NCBI GenBank assembly: GCA_947095585.1
Contig: OX352761.1
Coordinates: 27,247,777 to 27,311,776 of the forward strand
DNA: 64,000 nt
DNA from: Nephrocerus scutellatus
Taxonomy: Eukaryota; Arthropoda; Insecta; Diptera; Pipunculidae
Reading direction: 5' to 3'
In this document: positions 1-14,420 of the stretch, piece after piece
Layout: every line of letters starts with the position of its first letter
Position numbering within the stretch: the stretch's first letter is position 1
The notes under the pieces: model-generated
What the model was told of the DNA's origin: nothing
Database searches by the model: none
What the model saw: only the letters and a program-made list of their open reading frames with translations
Made by a program: the position numbers and the translations under genes

Positions 1-2821
1 ATTTGGATTTCGACTGGGAAATAAATGTAATTAAAATGATTATTTCTGTATGAAATCAATCGCGTAAATAACTTTTAAGTGATATTTTTTAATTTTTTTT
101 AATGTTATTTATAAAATTATGACTAAAATAAAAACAAATATTTAGAATTTTAAATATATTATGCTGCTACATTCATTTGAGTGACGCAAGCAGCGCCGAC
201 CGATTGGCGTTTTTTTAGTTACTACGTATTTGTAATTTTGTCAATACAAAGTAAACAAGTATAAACAACAACAAAACATGCAATATAAAATGGCGATATC
301 GGGCAATAGCTTTAGTTCGAAAAATTTTTGTAGTACATGCTTACATAGTTGCGTTATGTCGAAACTACGACTTTGAGCATTTCGACTTGTCGTAAGTCGA
401 AATACGACAGATAAGCATTTCGAGTTTCGAATGACGTCACTTTTGTCGCAATTACGACTAAACGCGATTATTGAGACATACGACTATTCGTAGTCTCGAC
501 TTAATTGTTGGTGTTTCAGTCGAACACCATTTGGATTTCGACTGGGAAATAAATGTAATTAAAATGAATATTTCTGTATGAAATCAATCGCGTAAATAAC
601 TTTTAAGTGATATTTTTTATTTTTTTTTAATGTTATTTATAAAATTATGACTAAAATAAAAACAAATATTTAGAATTTTAAATATATTATGCTGCTACAT
701 TCATTTGAGTGACGCAAGCAGCGCCGACCGATTGGCGTTTTTTTAGTTACTACGTATTTGTAATTTTGTCAATACAAAGTAAACAAGTATAAACAACAAC
801 AAAACATGCAATTTAAAATGGCGATATCGGGCAATAGCTTTAGTTCGAAAAATTTTTGTAGTACATGCTTACATAGTTGCGTTATGTCGAAACTACGACT
901 TTGAGCATTTCGACTTGTCGTAAGTCGAAATACGACAGATAAGCATTTCGAGTTTCGAATGACGTCACTTTTGTCGCAATTACGACTAAACGCGATTATT
1001 GAGACATACGACTATTCGTAGTCTCGACTTGATTGTTGGTGTTTCAGTCGAACACCATTTGGATTTCGACTGGGAAATAAATGTAATTAAAATGATTATT
1101 TCTGTATGAAATCAATCGCGTAAATAACTTTTAAGTGATATTTTTTAATTTTTTTTAATGTTATTTATAAAATTATGACTAAAATAAAAACAAATATTTA
1201 GAATTTTAAATATATTATGCTGCTACATTCATTTGAGTGACGCAAGCAGCGCCGACCGATTGGCGTTTTTTTAGTTACTACGTATTTGTAATTTTGTCAA
1301 TACAAAGTAAACAAGTATAAACAACAACAAAACATGCAATATAAAATGGCGATATCGGGCAATAGCTTTAGTTCGAAAAATTTTTGTAGTACATGCTTAC
1401 ATAGTTGCGTTATGTCGAAACTACGACTTTGAGCATTTCGACTTGTCGTAAGTCGAAATACGACAGATAAGCATTTCGAGTTTCGAATGACGTCACTTTT
1501 GTCGCAATTACGACTAAACGCGATTATTGAGACATACGACTATTCGTAGTCTCGACTTAATTGTTGGTGTTTCAGTCGAACACCATTTGGATTTCGACTG
1601 GGAAATAAATGTAATTAAAATGATTATTTCTGTATGAAATCAATCGCGTAAATAACTTTTAAGTGATAATTTTTATTTTTTTTTAATGTTATTTATAAAA
1701 TTATGACTAAAATAAAAACAAATATTTAGAATTTTAAATATATTATGCTGCTACATTCATTTGAGTGACGCAAGCAGCGCCGACCGATTGGCGTTTTTTT
1801 AGTTACTACGTATTTGTAATTTTGTCAATACAAAGTAAACAAGTATAAACAACAACAAAACATGCGATTTAAAATGGCGATATCGGGCAATAGCTTTAGT
1901 TCGAAAAAATTTTGTAGTACATGCTTACATAATTGCATTATGTCGAAACTACGACTTTGAGCATTTCGACTTATCGTAAGTCGAAATACGACAGATAAGC
2001 ATTTCGAGTTTCGAATGACGTCACTTTTGTCGCAATTACGACTAAACGCGATTATTGAGACATACGACTATTCGTAGTCTCGACTTAATTGTTGGTGTTT
2101 CAGTCGAACACCATTTGGATTTCGACTGGGAAATAAATGTAATTAAAATGATTATTTCTGTATGAAATCAATCGCGTAAATAACTTTTAAGTGATAATTT
2201 TTATTTTTTTTTAATGTTATTTATAAAATTATGACTAAAATAAAAACAAATATTTAGAATTTTAAATATATTATGCTGCTACATTCATTTGAGTGACGCA
2301 AGCAGCGCCGACCGATTGGCGTTTTTTTAGTTACTACGTATTTGTAATTTTGTCAATACAAAGTAAACAAGTATAAACAACAACAAAACATGCGATTTAA
2401 AATGGCGATATCGGGCAATAGCTTTAGTTCGAAAAAATTTTGTAGTACATGCTTACATAATTGCATTATGTCGAAACTACGACTTTGAGCATTTCGACTT
2501 ATCGTAAGTCGAAATACGACAGATAAGCATTTCGAGTTTCGAATGACGTCACTTTTGTCGCAATTACGACTAAACGCGATTATTGAGACATACGACTATT
2601 CGTAGTCTCGACTTAATTGTTGGTGTTTCAGTCGAACACCATTTGGATTTCGACTGGGAAATAAATGTAATTAAAATGATTATTTCTGTATGAAATCAAT
2701 CGCGTAAATAACTTTTAAGTGATATTTTTTATTTTTTTTTAATGTTATTTATAAAATTATCACTAAAATAAAAACAAATATTTAGAATTTTAAATTGTCG
2801 TAAGTCGAAATACGACAGATA
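1..2821. repeat. Satellite array A, 528-bp monomer
   Basis: Five complete monomers start at 1, 529, 1057, 1585 and 2113, exactly 528 bp apart, and a sixth begins at 2641. The last monomer is internally deleted: about position 154 is joined to position 388, and the array stops at monomer position 413 (base 2821). Each monomer has T- and A-rich stretches, a GC-richer patch (182-210 in the first), and a CG-rich segment (about 350-528). That segment holds a hairpin (388-409), a perfect TGACGTCA (432-439), a GACTA-TTCG-TAGTC hairpin (482-495) and a GGTGTT-N7-AACACC hairpin (510-528). No coding sequence is visible. The window edge truncates the array on the left. Confidence 0.97.
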
Positions 2822-4509
2822 CATAATCGGCCCCCTGTAGTATTCTGATTGTCATATAATCAGTAGCTTCAGCTTAGCTCTGCTCATAGCTCATAGGTAA
2901 ATTTTTATTCGTTCAGAAATTTTCAGAAAAAATGTTTTTGTTTTTGATTGTGAAAAAAACCAATAAACCAAAAAGCCAACCAATGCTATATATTTAGCAT
3001 TAAAACAGCTTAAAATGCTAAACCGTCAGACAATAACTGATTAAAAATAAACAAAGTGATTATAAACACTTCAAAATTGAATTTTCTTACTTAACTATTT
3101 TTACTTATAAATATCACATTATAAAATCAGCGTTATTATTTATCATCACAATTTATTTGTTAATCCGTCATTAAGTCTGACGACTTAACATACGCGAAAC
3201 CAATACTACTAGTAAGCTATTAAAGTAACAAGATTTTTATGGAGAATGCTTGCAAATAAAACGCCAAAACGAAACAATACCCGTCGATTGCCGACAGGTA
3301 GCATTTAAAAATCAAACAATACAATAGGAACAGTTTGCAAATAGAAAGGCAAACAAAATCCACGAGAAAAATCTACCCATACCCACACAACGAAAGAGAA
3401 TAATTACTGCGTTTCAATGAACATGAAGGAGTAGGATTTGGTTGAAAATTAATTTCGTTAAATCGAAAATGGCGTCACGCGTTTCCATGTAATCAGAATG
3501 AAACAGAGTTGAAATTTTGACAGAATAATACAAAATCCGATGTCTACTTACAAAATAATAAAATTCGCTAGTTTGAATTTCAACTCTGCTCAACCCAGGT
3601 ATTTTCGTTGAGTTAAAACTGAGTAAACGTAAACTCAACTCAACCCTGTTTCTATAAGCGCTAACCCAGGATTAACCCTCCATGGAAACGAGATAATTGA
3701 TATGCATAAGACGTTGACATGACGTTTTTTTTTCATTAAAAATCTGGCGCAGGTTGATTTTTTGGCTGTGAAGTGGCTAGATCGAAATTCCCCTCTAACA
3801 GATCTGTATATTTTGGGAGATTTAACCCTCTTTTCACTAAATACAACAACAACAAAAGTGGTAAAACTGAATTTTTTTATTAAATTATTTTTATTTATAA
3901 ATATCACATTATAAAATCGGCATAATTGCTTAACAATTATTTGTTAATCAGTCATAAGCTGTTTTAATGCAAAATACATAGCCAGAGACAATCGTACCAA
4001 TTCCAACTGGAAACTGGAATGTACATTTCTAATAAGAATTTACAAATTCGTTAGTACGTTTCAGCCAAAGCCAATCGTACCAATTCCAATTGGAATATGT
4101 ACATTTCTTATAAGAAACTTTCAGAATTTTTTTTTATGATTGTGGTTTGAAAAGTAGACTATAGATCTTAGAGGTTTTTTTCAATTATTATTTATCTTTG
4201 TACCACACACCTAATGTGACTAATAATTAATAAACATGTTCATTCTCATTGTAACAAAATGTAACGTACCAACAGTACAAATTTATATGAACAATGAAGC
4301 CATAATCATTTTCGATGACACCATAACACCATTAGATACCTAACTAACGTAGGCTTTATGAGATTTTCCAATTTTATTGTAAAAACTTATTATGCTTTGT
4401 ATGTAGGTAGGTACATTATATTGAAGTTTTTTGTTAATAACAATTAGTATATAAATATACTAATTAAATTGTGTTCCCGAGTTACATATCGTTTGTTTAA
4501 TCATTTTGT
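2822..4509. other. Non-coding spacer between satellite and H2B, unit 1
   Basis: No gene is recognised here and no H1-like Lys/Ala-rich frame or extra histone stem-loop is present. It contains a 28-bp inverted repeat matching 26/28 (arms 2985-3012 and 3955-3982) around about 940 bp. Inside are two diverged direct copies of an AT-rich block (about 3080-3175 and 3868-3957) and smaller inverted repeats (3480-3489 with 3681-3690; 3500-3516 with 3576-3588). A diverged tandem duplication follows (about 3985-4060 and 4070-4135), including the 14-bp palindrome ATTCCAATTGGAAT (4083-4096). This looks like one or more decayed inverted-repeat elements fixed in the histone spacer. Confidence 0.6.
4442..4465. 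other. 24-nt palindrome downstream of H2B, unit 1
   Basis: An 11-bp perfect inverted repeat, AATTAGTATAT and ATATACTAATT, separated by AA. It lies about 45 bp beyond the H2B stem-loop in the direction of H2B transcription. A role in ending or pausing H2B transcription is only a guess. The same palindrome recurs in the other units. Confidence 0.6.
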
Positions 4510-4525
4510 GGCCCTGAAAAGGGCC
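4510..4525 (-). terminator. Histone 3' stem-loop of H2B, unit 1
   Basis: GGCCCTTTTCAGGGCC on the minus strand, 6-bp stem and TTTC loop, 53 nt after the H2B stop codon. This is the SLBP-binding element of replication-dependent histone mRNAs, processed with U7 snRNP and not polyadenylated. Confidence 0.97.
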
Positions 4526-4578
4526 TTTTTATTTGGTGGGGTGTCTTAAAAAAGCCAAAGATAAGATGACGCCGATAT

Positions 4579-4950
4579 TTACTTAGAGCTGGTATATTTA
4601 GTAACAGCTTTTGTTCCTTCACTGACCGCATGCTTGGCCAACTCTCCGGGAAGTAAAAGACGAACAGCAGTCTGAATTTCCCGACTTGTGATTGTCGAAC
4701 GTTTATTGTAGTGTGCCAAGCGGGACGCTTCGGCAGCGATACGTTCAAAAATATCATTGACAAAACTGTTCATGATACTCATGGCTTTTGATGAGATACC
4801 AGTATCCGGATGGACTTGCTTCAACACTTTGTAAATGTAAATTGCGTAGCTTTCCTTCCTCTTGCGCTTGTTCTTTTTACCAGGTTTAGTAATATTTTTC
4901 TGGGCCTTTCCAGCTTTCTTTTCTGCTTTTCCACTTGTCTTTGGCGGCAT
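4579..4950 (-). CDS. H2B: Histone H2B, unit 1
   Basis: Core histone that pairs with H2A in the nucleosome. The 123-residue frame has a Lys-rich tail (about 1-30, beginning Met-Pro-Pro-Lys) and then the [20 protein letters not shown] start of the histone fold. The H2B C-terminal helix ends AVTKYTSSK, with Lys118 at the usual ubiquitylation position. Length and sequence are those of insect H2B. It is intronless, diverges from H2A across a 335-bp region, has a TATA element at 5001-5007 (minus strand) and ends in a histone stem-loop, so it is a replication-dependent gene. The ATG used is the only sensible start and matches the family N-terminus exactly. Confidence 0.99.
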   Translation of the reverse strand: MPPKTSGKAEKKAGKAQKNITKPGKKNKRKRKESYAIYIYKVLKQVHPDTGISSKAMSIMNSFVNDIFERIAAEASRLAHYNKRSTITSREIQTAVRLLLPGELAKHAVSEGTKAVTKYTSSK

Positions 4951-5660
<710 letters not shown>

Positions 5661-5710
5661 ATTTCTGTGCGCAAAAGAGTTAAAAACAAAGTAGTACTAA
5701 AGAAAAAAAC

Positions 5711-5726
5711 CGTCCTTTTCAGGACG
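5711..5726 (+). terminator. Histone 3' stem-loop of H2A, unit 1
   Basis: CGTCCTTTTCAGGACG, 6-bp stem and TTTC loop. The outermost pair is C-G and not the commoner G-C. A purine-rich GAGAAGGGA about 15 nt downstream is a candidate histone downstream element for U7 snRNA. Confidence 0.96.
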
Positions 5727-6296
5727 ACAAATCTTCTTATGAGAAGGGATAACTTTTATTAATATCAAAAATAATAGAAATGAGGTTAATAATTTAAAGA
5801 AAATATTATTACAATTCAACGAAGAACTAATTTACTTTTCACAATACCAGTGTATTGAGTTTGGTGTGATAGATTATAATAGTTTTGTTGACAGCAAATT
5901 ACCATTTTACAACGAACACTATTTCACTTATTTTTGAAATAAACGTGTCTAAATTGCATAGCTTAGCAACGTAATTTCTTGTTTTAATTAATAACAAAGG
6001 AATACTTATATTTTGGTTGGGTGACGACACAATGAAAGAGGAGAGAACAGCAATATGGCGGGCGTTGAGTACTTTTCTTATAAACACACCAAGTGTATTA
6101 GTAATGTTTTTCATACAAAATAGCCTTAGACAGAGAACACGTCCGCCTTTCATTCCGAATTTTTTAAATTATTCTTAAGTATTGCAAAAAGCCAAAGTAA
6201 AAATTTCAATTATAATAAATAATAGTTCTTTCTATACGGACATATTTTAAAAACAATTAAAACATTAAAAGTATCTTCTTTTTGAATTTATTTTGT
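5727..6296. other. Convergent H2A/H4 spacer, unit 1
   Basis: The 570-bp AT-rich interval between the two convergent stem-loops has no supported gene. An open frame on the minus strand (5899-6153) is disrupted by indels in other units and has no recognisable domain. The purine-rich downstream elements of both genes fall in its edges: near 5738 for H2A, and CAAAAAGAAGATA on the minus strand near 6275-6288 for H4. Confidence 0.7.
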
Positions 6297-6312
6297 GGTC
6301 CTGAAAAGGACC
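6297..6312 (-). terminator. Histone 3' stem-loop of H4, unit 1
   Basis: Minus-strand GGTCCTTTTCAGGACC, perfect 6-bp stem and TTTC loop, 46 nt beyond the H4 stop codon. Confidence 0.97.
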
Positions 6313-6358
6313 GATTGATATTTTACTGATATAGAACGCAAATACGATTGAATAGAAT

Positions 6359-7418
<1,060 letters not shown>

Positions 7419-7491
7419 AGTGGCAATTATGTTGCTGGTTAATACATTACATCTGCATAATTGACTGGTGATAAAAAAATTAAATAAAATC

Positions 7492-7507
7492 GGTCCTTTT
7501 CAGGACC
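7492..7507 (+). terminator. Histone 3' stem-loop of H3, unit 1
   Basis: GGTCCTTTTCAGGACC followed by ACAAAA. A purine-rich AAAGGGAAGA about 20 nt downstream is a candidate U7-binding downstream element. Confidence 0.97.
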
Positions 7508-7696
7508 ACAAAATATAATTTATAAAGGGAAGATCTCATCTTAGTTTTAAATAAACATATTATTTACTACCTATTTTATCAGATTACTCGCTATTCATAA
7601 TTGAGGTGTCACAAAATCTGTATATGTATGAACTTATCGGTTTTTTTGAAAGGGAAACACTACAGAACCCATTTTTCCTACTGGGGGTTGATTATG

Positions 7697-10600
7697 TAAG
7701 CATTTCGAGTTTCGAATGACGTCACTTTTGACGCAATTACGACTAAACGCGATTATTGAGACATACGACTATTCGTAGTCTCGACTTGATTGTTGGTGTT
7801 TCAGTCGAACACCATTTGGATTTCGACTGGGAAATAAATGTAATTAAAATGATTATTTCTGTATGAAATCAATCGCGTAAATAACTTTTAAGTGATATTT
7901 TTTATTTTTTTTAATGTTATTTATAAAATTATCACTAAAATAAAAACAAATATTTAGAATTTTAAATATATTATGCTGCTACATTCATTTGAGTGACGCA
8001 AGCAGCGCCGACCGATTGGCGTTTTTTTAGTTACTACGTATTTGTAATTTTGTCAATACAAAGTAAACAAGTATAAACAACAACAAAACATGCGATTTAA
8101 AATGGCGATATCGGGCAATAGCTTTAGTTCGAAAAATTTTTGTAGTACATGCTTACATAGTTGCGTTATGTCGAAACTACGACTTTGAGCATTTCGACTT
8201 GTCGTAAGTCGAAATACGACAGATAAGCATTTCGAGTTTCGAATGACGTCACTTTTGTCGCAATTACGACTAAACGCGATTATTGAGACATTGGACTATT
8301 CGTAGTCTCGACTTGATTGTTGGTGTTTCAGTCGAACACCATTTGGATTTCGACTGGGAAATAAATGTAATTAAAATGATTATTTCTGTATGAAATCAAT
8401 CGCGTAAATAACTTTTAAGTGATATTTTTTATTTTTTTTAATGTTATTTATAAAATTATCACTAAAATAAAAACAAATATTTAGAATTTTAAATATATTA
8501 TGCTGCTACATTCATTTGAGTGACGCAAGCAGCGCCGACCGATTGGCGTTTTTTTAGTTACTACGTATTTGTTATTTTGTCAATACAAAGTAAACAAGTA
8601 TAAACAACAACAAAACATGCAATTTAAAATGGCGATATCGGGCAATAGCTTTAGTTCGAAAAATTTTTGTAGTACATGCTTACATAGTTGCGTTATGTCG
8701 AAACTACGACTTTGAGCATTTCGACTTGTCGTAAGTCGAAATACGACAGATAAGCATTTCGAGTTTCGAATGACGTCACTTTTGTCGCAATTACGACTAA
8801 ACGCGATTATTGAGACATACGACTATATATAACTTTTAAGTGATATTTTTTATTTTTTTAATGTTATTTATAAAATTATCACTAAAATAAAAACAAATAT
8901 TTAGAATTTTAAATATATTATGCTGCTACATTCATTTGAGTGACGCAAGCAGCGCCGACCGATTGGCGTTTTTTTAGTTACTACGTATTTGTAATTTTGT
9001 CAATACAAAGTAAACAAGTATAAACAACAACAAAACATGCAATTTAAAATGGCGATATCGGGCAATAGCTTTAGTTCGAAAAATTTTTGTAGTACATGCT
9101 TACATAGTTGCGTTATGTCGAAACTACGACTTTGAGCATTTCGACTTGTCGTAAGTCGAAATACGACAGATAAGCATTTCGAATTTCGAATGACGTCACT
9201 TTTGTCGCAATTACGACTAAACGCGATTATTGAGACATACGACTATATATAACTTTTAAGTGATATTTTTTATTTTTTTTAATGTTATTTATAAAATTAT
9301 CACTAAAATAAAAACAAATATTTAGAATTTTAAATATATTATGCTGCTACATTCATTTGAGTGACGCAAGCAGCGCCGACCGATTGGCGTTTTTTTAGTT
9401 ACTACGTATTTGTAATTTTGTCAATACAAAGTAAACAAGTATAAACAACAACAAAACATGCAATATAAAATGGCGATATCGGGCAATAGCTTTAGTTCGA
9501 AAAATTTTTGTAGTACATGCTTACATAGTTGCGTTATGTCGAAACTACGACTTTGAGCATTTCGACTTGTCGTAAGTCGAAATACGACAGATAAGCATTT
9601 CGAGTTTCGAATGACGTCACTTTTGTCGCAATTACGACTAAACGCGATTATTGAGACATACGACTATTCGTAGTCTCGACTTAATTGTTGGTGTTTCAGT
9701 CGAACACCATTTGGATTTCGACTGGGAAATAAATGTAATTAAAATGATTATTTCTGTATGAAATCAATCGCGTAAATAACTTTTAAGTGATAATTTTTAT
9801 TTTTTTTTAATGTTATTTATAAAATTATGACTAAAATAAAAACAAATATTTAGAATTTTAAATATATTATGCTGCTACATTCATTTGAGTGACGCAAGCA
9901 GCGCCGACCGATTGGCGTTTTTTTAGTTACTACGTATTTGTAATTTTGTCAATACAAAGTAAACAAGTATAAACAACAACAAAACATGCGATTTAAAATG
10001 GCGATATCGGGCAATAGCTTTAGTTCGAAAAAATTTTGTAGTACATGCTTACATAATTGCATTATGTCGAAACTACGACTTTGAGCATTTCGACTTATCG
10101 TAAGTCGAAATACGACAGATAAGCATTTCGAGTTTCGAATGACGTCACTTTTGTCGCAATTACGACTAAACGCGATTATTGAGACATACGACTATTCGTA
10201 GTCTCGACTTAATTGTTGGTGTTTCAGTCGAACACCATTTGGATTTCGACTGGGAAATAAATGTAATTAAAATGATTATTTCTGTATGAAATCAATCGCG
10301 TAAATAACTTTTAAGTGATAATTTTTATTTTTTTTTAATGTTATTTATAAAATTATGACTAAAATAAAAACAAATATTTAGAATTTTAAATATATTATGC
10401 TGCTACATTCATTTGAGTGACGCAAGCAGCGCCGACCGATTGGCGTTTTTTTAGTTACTACGTATTTGTAATTTTGTCAATACAAAGTAAACAAGTATAA
10501 ACAACAACAAAACATGCGATTTAAAATGGCGATATCGGGCAATAGCTTTAGTTCGAAAAAATTTTGTAGTACATGCTTACATAATTGCATTATGTCGAAA

Positions 10601-10945
10601 CTACGACTTTGAGCATTTCGACTTATCGTAAGTCGAAATACGACAGATAAGCATTTCGAGTTTCGAATGACGTCACTTTTGTCGCAATTACGACTAAACG
10701 CGATTATTGAGACATACGACTATTCGTAGTCTCGACTTAATTGTTGGTGTTTCAGTCGAACACCATTTGGATTTCGACTGGGAAATAAATGTAATTAAAA
10801 TGATTATTTCTGTATGAAATCAATCGCGTAAATAACTTTTAAGTGATATTTTTTATTTTTTTTTAATGTTATTTATAAAATTATCACTAAAATAAAAACA
10901 AATATTTAGAATTTTAAATTGTCGTAAGTCGAAATACGACAGATA
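7697..10945. repeat. Satellite array B
   Basis: It starts at monomer position 412 immediately after the H3-side end of cassette 1 and ends at position 413 before cassette 2. It contains full 528-bp monomers plus two consecutive short (420-bp) monomers. In the short ones the segment from the TTCG hairpin to the ATCGCG block is deleted, giving the joint GACTATATATAAC (8821 and 9241). I count seven TGACGTCA sites. The last monomers match those of array A. Confidence 0.95.
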
Positions 10946-12633
10946 CATAATCGGCCCCCTGTAGTATTCTGATTGTCATATAATCAGTAGCTTCAGCTTA
11001 GCTCTGCTCATAGCTCATAGGTAAATTTTTATTCGTTCAGAAATTTTCAGAAAAAATGTTTTTGTTTTTGATTGTGAAAAAAACCAATAAACCAAAAAGC
11101 CAACCAATGCTATATATTTAGCATTAAAACAGCTTAAAATGCTAAACCGTCAGACAATAACTGATTAAAAATAAACAAAGTGATTATAAACACTTCAAAA
11201 TTGAATTTTCTTACTTAACTATTTTTACTTATAAATATCACATTATAAAATCAGCGTTATTATTTATCATCACAATTTATTTGTTAATCCGTCATTAAGT
11301 CTGACGACTTAACATACGCGAAACCAATACTACTAGTAAGCTATTAAAGTAACAAGATTTTTATGGAGAATGCTTGCAAATAAAACGCCAAAACGAAACA
11401 ATACCCGTCGATTGCCGACAGGTAGCATTTAAAAATCAAACAATACAATAGGAACAGTTTGCAAATAGAAAGGCAAACAAAATCCACGAGAAAAATCTAC
11501 CCATACCCACACAACGAAAGAGAATAATTACTGCGTTTCAATGAACATGAAGGAGTAGGATTTGGTTGAAAATTAATTTCGTTAAATCGAAAATGGCGTC
11601 ACGCGTTTCCATGTAATCAGAATGAAACAGAGTTGAAATTTTGACAGAATAATACAAAATCCGATGTCTACTTACAAAATAATAAAATTCGCTAGTTTGA
11701 ATTTCAACTCTGCTCAACCCAGGTATTTTCGTTGAGTTAAAACTGAGTAAACGTAAACTCAACTCAACCCTGTTTCTATAAGCGCTAACCCAGGATTAAC
11801 CCTCCATGGAAACGAGATAATTGATATGCATAAGACGTTGACATGACGTTTTTTTTTCATTAAAAATCTGGCGCAGGTTGATTTTTTGGCTGTGAAGTGG
11901 CTAGATCGAAATTCCCCTCTAACAGATCTGTATATTTTGGGAGATTTAACCCTCTTTTCACTAAATACAACAACAACAAAAGTGGTAAAACTGAATTTTT
12001 TTATTAAATTATTTTTATTTATAAATATCACATTATAAAATCGGCATAATTGCTTAACAATTATTTGTTAATCAGTCATAAGCTGTTTTAATGCAAAATA
12101 CATAGCCAGAGACAATCGTACCAATTCCAACTGGAAACTGGAATGTACATTTCTAATAAGAATTTACAAATTCGTTAGTACGTTTCAGCCAAAGCCAATC
12201 GTACCAATTCCAATTGGAATATGTACATTTCTTATAAGAAACTTTCAGAATTTTTTTTTATGATTGTGGTTTGAAAAGTAGACTATAGATCTTAGAGGTT
12301 TTTTTCAATTATTATTTATCTTTGTACCACACACCTAATGTGACTAATAATTAATAAACATGTTCATTCTCATTGTAACAAAATGTAACGTACCAACAGT
12401 ACAAATTTATATGAACAATGAAGCCATAATCATTTTCGATGACACCATAACACCATTAGATACCTAACTAACGTAGGCTTTATGAGATTTTCCAATTTTA
12501 TTGTAAAAACTTATTATGCTTTGTATGTAGGTAGGTACATTATATTGAAGTTTTTTGTTAATAACAATTAGTATATAAATATACTAATTAAATTGTGTTC
12601 CCGAGTTACATATCGTTTGTTTAATCATTTTGT
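10946..12633. other. Non-coding spacer between satellite and H2B, unit 2
   Basis: 1688 bp, same content as 2822-4509: a 28-bp inverted repeat, direct repeats and palindromes, no gene. Open frames here are conserved only because the whole unit is duplicated. Confidence 0.6.
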
Positions 12634-12649
12634 GGCCCTGAAAAGGGCC
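12634..12649 (-). terminator. Histone 3' stem-loop of H2B, unit 2
   Basis: Minus-strand GGCCCTTTTCAGGGCC, 53 nt after the H2B stop. Confidence 0.97.
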
Positions 12650-12702
12650 TTTTTATTTGGTGGGGTGTCTTAAAAAAGCCAAAGATAAGATGACGCCGAT
12701 AT

Positions 12703-13074
12703 TTACTTAGAGCTGGTATATTTAGTAACAGCTTTTGTTCCTTCACTGACCGCATGCTTGGCCAACTCTCCGGGAAGTAAAAGACGAACAGCAGTCTGAA
12801 TTTCCCGACTTGTGATTGTCGAACGTTTATTGTAGTGTGCCAAGCGGGACGCTTCGGCAGCGATACGTTCAAAAATATCATTGACAAAACTGTTCATGAT
12901 ACTCATGGCTTTTGATGAGATACCAGTATCCGGATGGACTTGCTTCAACACTTTGTAAATGTAAATTGCGTAGCTTTCCTTCCTCTTGCGCTTGTTCTTT
13001 TTACCAGGTTTAGTAATATTTTTCTGGGCCTTTCCAGCTTTCTTTTCTGCTTTTCCACTTGTCTTTGGCGGCAT
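12703..13074 (-). CDS. H2B: Histone H2B, unit 2
   Basis: 123 residues, protein identical to the unit 1 copy at 4579-4950, where domains are described. Minus-strand TATA at 13125-13131 and an intact stem-loop make it an apparently functional replication-dependent gene. No unit-specific change was seen in the frame. Confidence 0.99.
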   Translation of the reverse strand: MPPKTSGKAEKKAGKAQKNITKPGKKNKRKRKESYAIYIYKVLKQVHPDTGISSKAMSIMNSFVNDIFERIAAEASRLAHYNKRSTITSREIQTAVRLLLPGELAKHAVSEGTKAVTKYTSSK

Positions 13075-13784
<710 letters not shown>

Positions 13785-13834
13785 ATTTCTGTGCGCAAAA
13801 GAGTTAAAAACAAAGTAGTACTAAAGAAAAAAAC

Positions 13835-13850
13835 CGTCCTTTTCAGGACG
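13835..13850 (+). terminator. Histone 3' stem-loop of H2A, unit 2
   Basis: CGTCCTTTTCAGGACG with the H2A-specific outer C-G pair and downstream GAGAAGGGA. Confidence 0.96.
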
Positions 13851-14420
13851 ACAAATCTTCTTATGAGAAGGGATAACTTTTATTAATATCAAAAATAATA
13901 GAAATGAGGTTAATAATTTAAAGAAAATATTATTACAATTCAACGAAAAACTAATTTACTTTTCACAATACCAGTGTATTGAGTTTGGTGTGATAGATTA
14001 TAATAGTTTTGTTGACAGCAAATTACCATTTTACAACGAACACTATTTCACTTATTTTTGAAATAAACGTGTCTAAATTGCATAGCTTAGCAACGTAATT
14101 TCTTGTTTTAATTAATAACAAAGGAATACTTATATTTTGGTTGGGTGACGACACAATGAAAGAGGAGAGAACAGCAATATGGCGGGCGTTGAGTACTTTT
14201 CTTATAAACACACCAAGTGTATTAGTAATGTTTTTCATACAAAATAGCCTCAGACAGAGAACACGTCCGCCTTTCATTCCGAATTTTTTAAATTATTCTT
14301 AAGTATTGCAAAAAGCCAAAGTAAAAATTTCAATTATAATAAATAATAGTTCTTTCTATACGGACATATTTTAAAAACAATTAAAACATTAAAAGTATCT
14401 TCTTTTTGAATTTATTTTGT
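13851..14420. other. Convergent H2A/H4 spacer, unit 2
   Basis: 570 bp, near-identical to unit 1. One G-to-A change (CGAAAAAC) and one T-to-C change distinguish it. No gene seen. Confidence 0.7.

Noticed and set aside
1..2821. CRISPR-like array
   Set aside because: Repeats are 528-bp head-to-tail satellite monomers without spacers, in a eukaryotic histone locus.
3414..3907. Two open frames (74 and 90 residues, minus strand) present in every unit
   Set aside because: They are kept only because the whole unit is duplicated. They overlap inverted-repeat spacer sequence, have no domain, promoter or 3' signal, and differ only by random substitutions.
2822..4509. A hidden histone H1 gene in the spacer
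   Set aside because: No Lys/Ala/Pro-rich frame, no winged-helix segment and no additional CTTTTCAG-type stem-loop on either strand.
5899..6153. 84-residue minus-strand open frame in the H2A/H4 spacer
   Set aside because: Insertions of 1 and 3 bp and a substitution in units 3, 5 and 6 change its length and frame to 85 or 64 residues. There is no coding constraint or recognisable domain.
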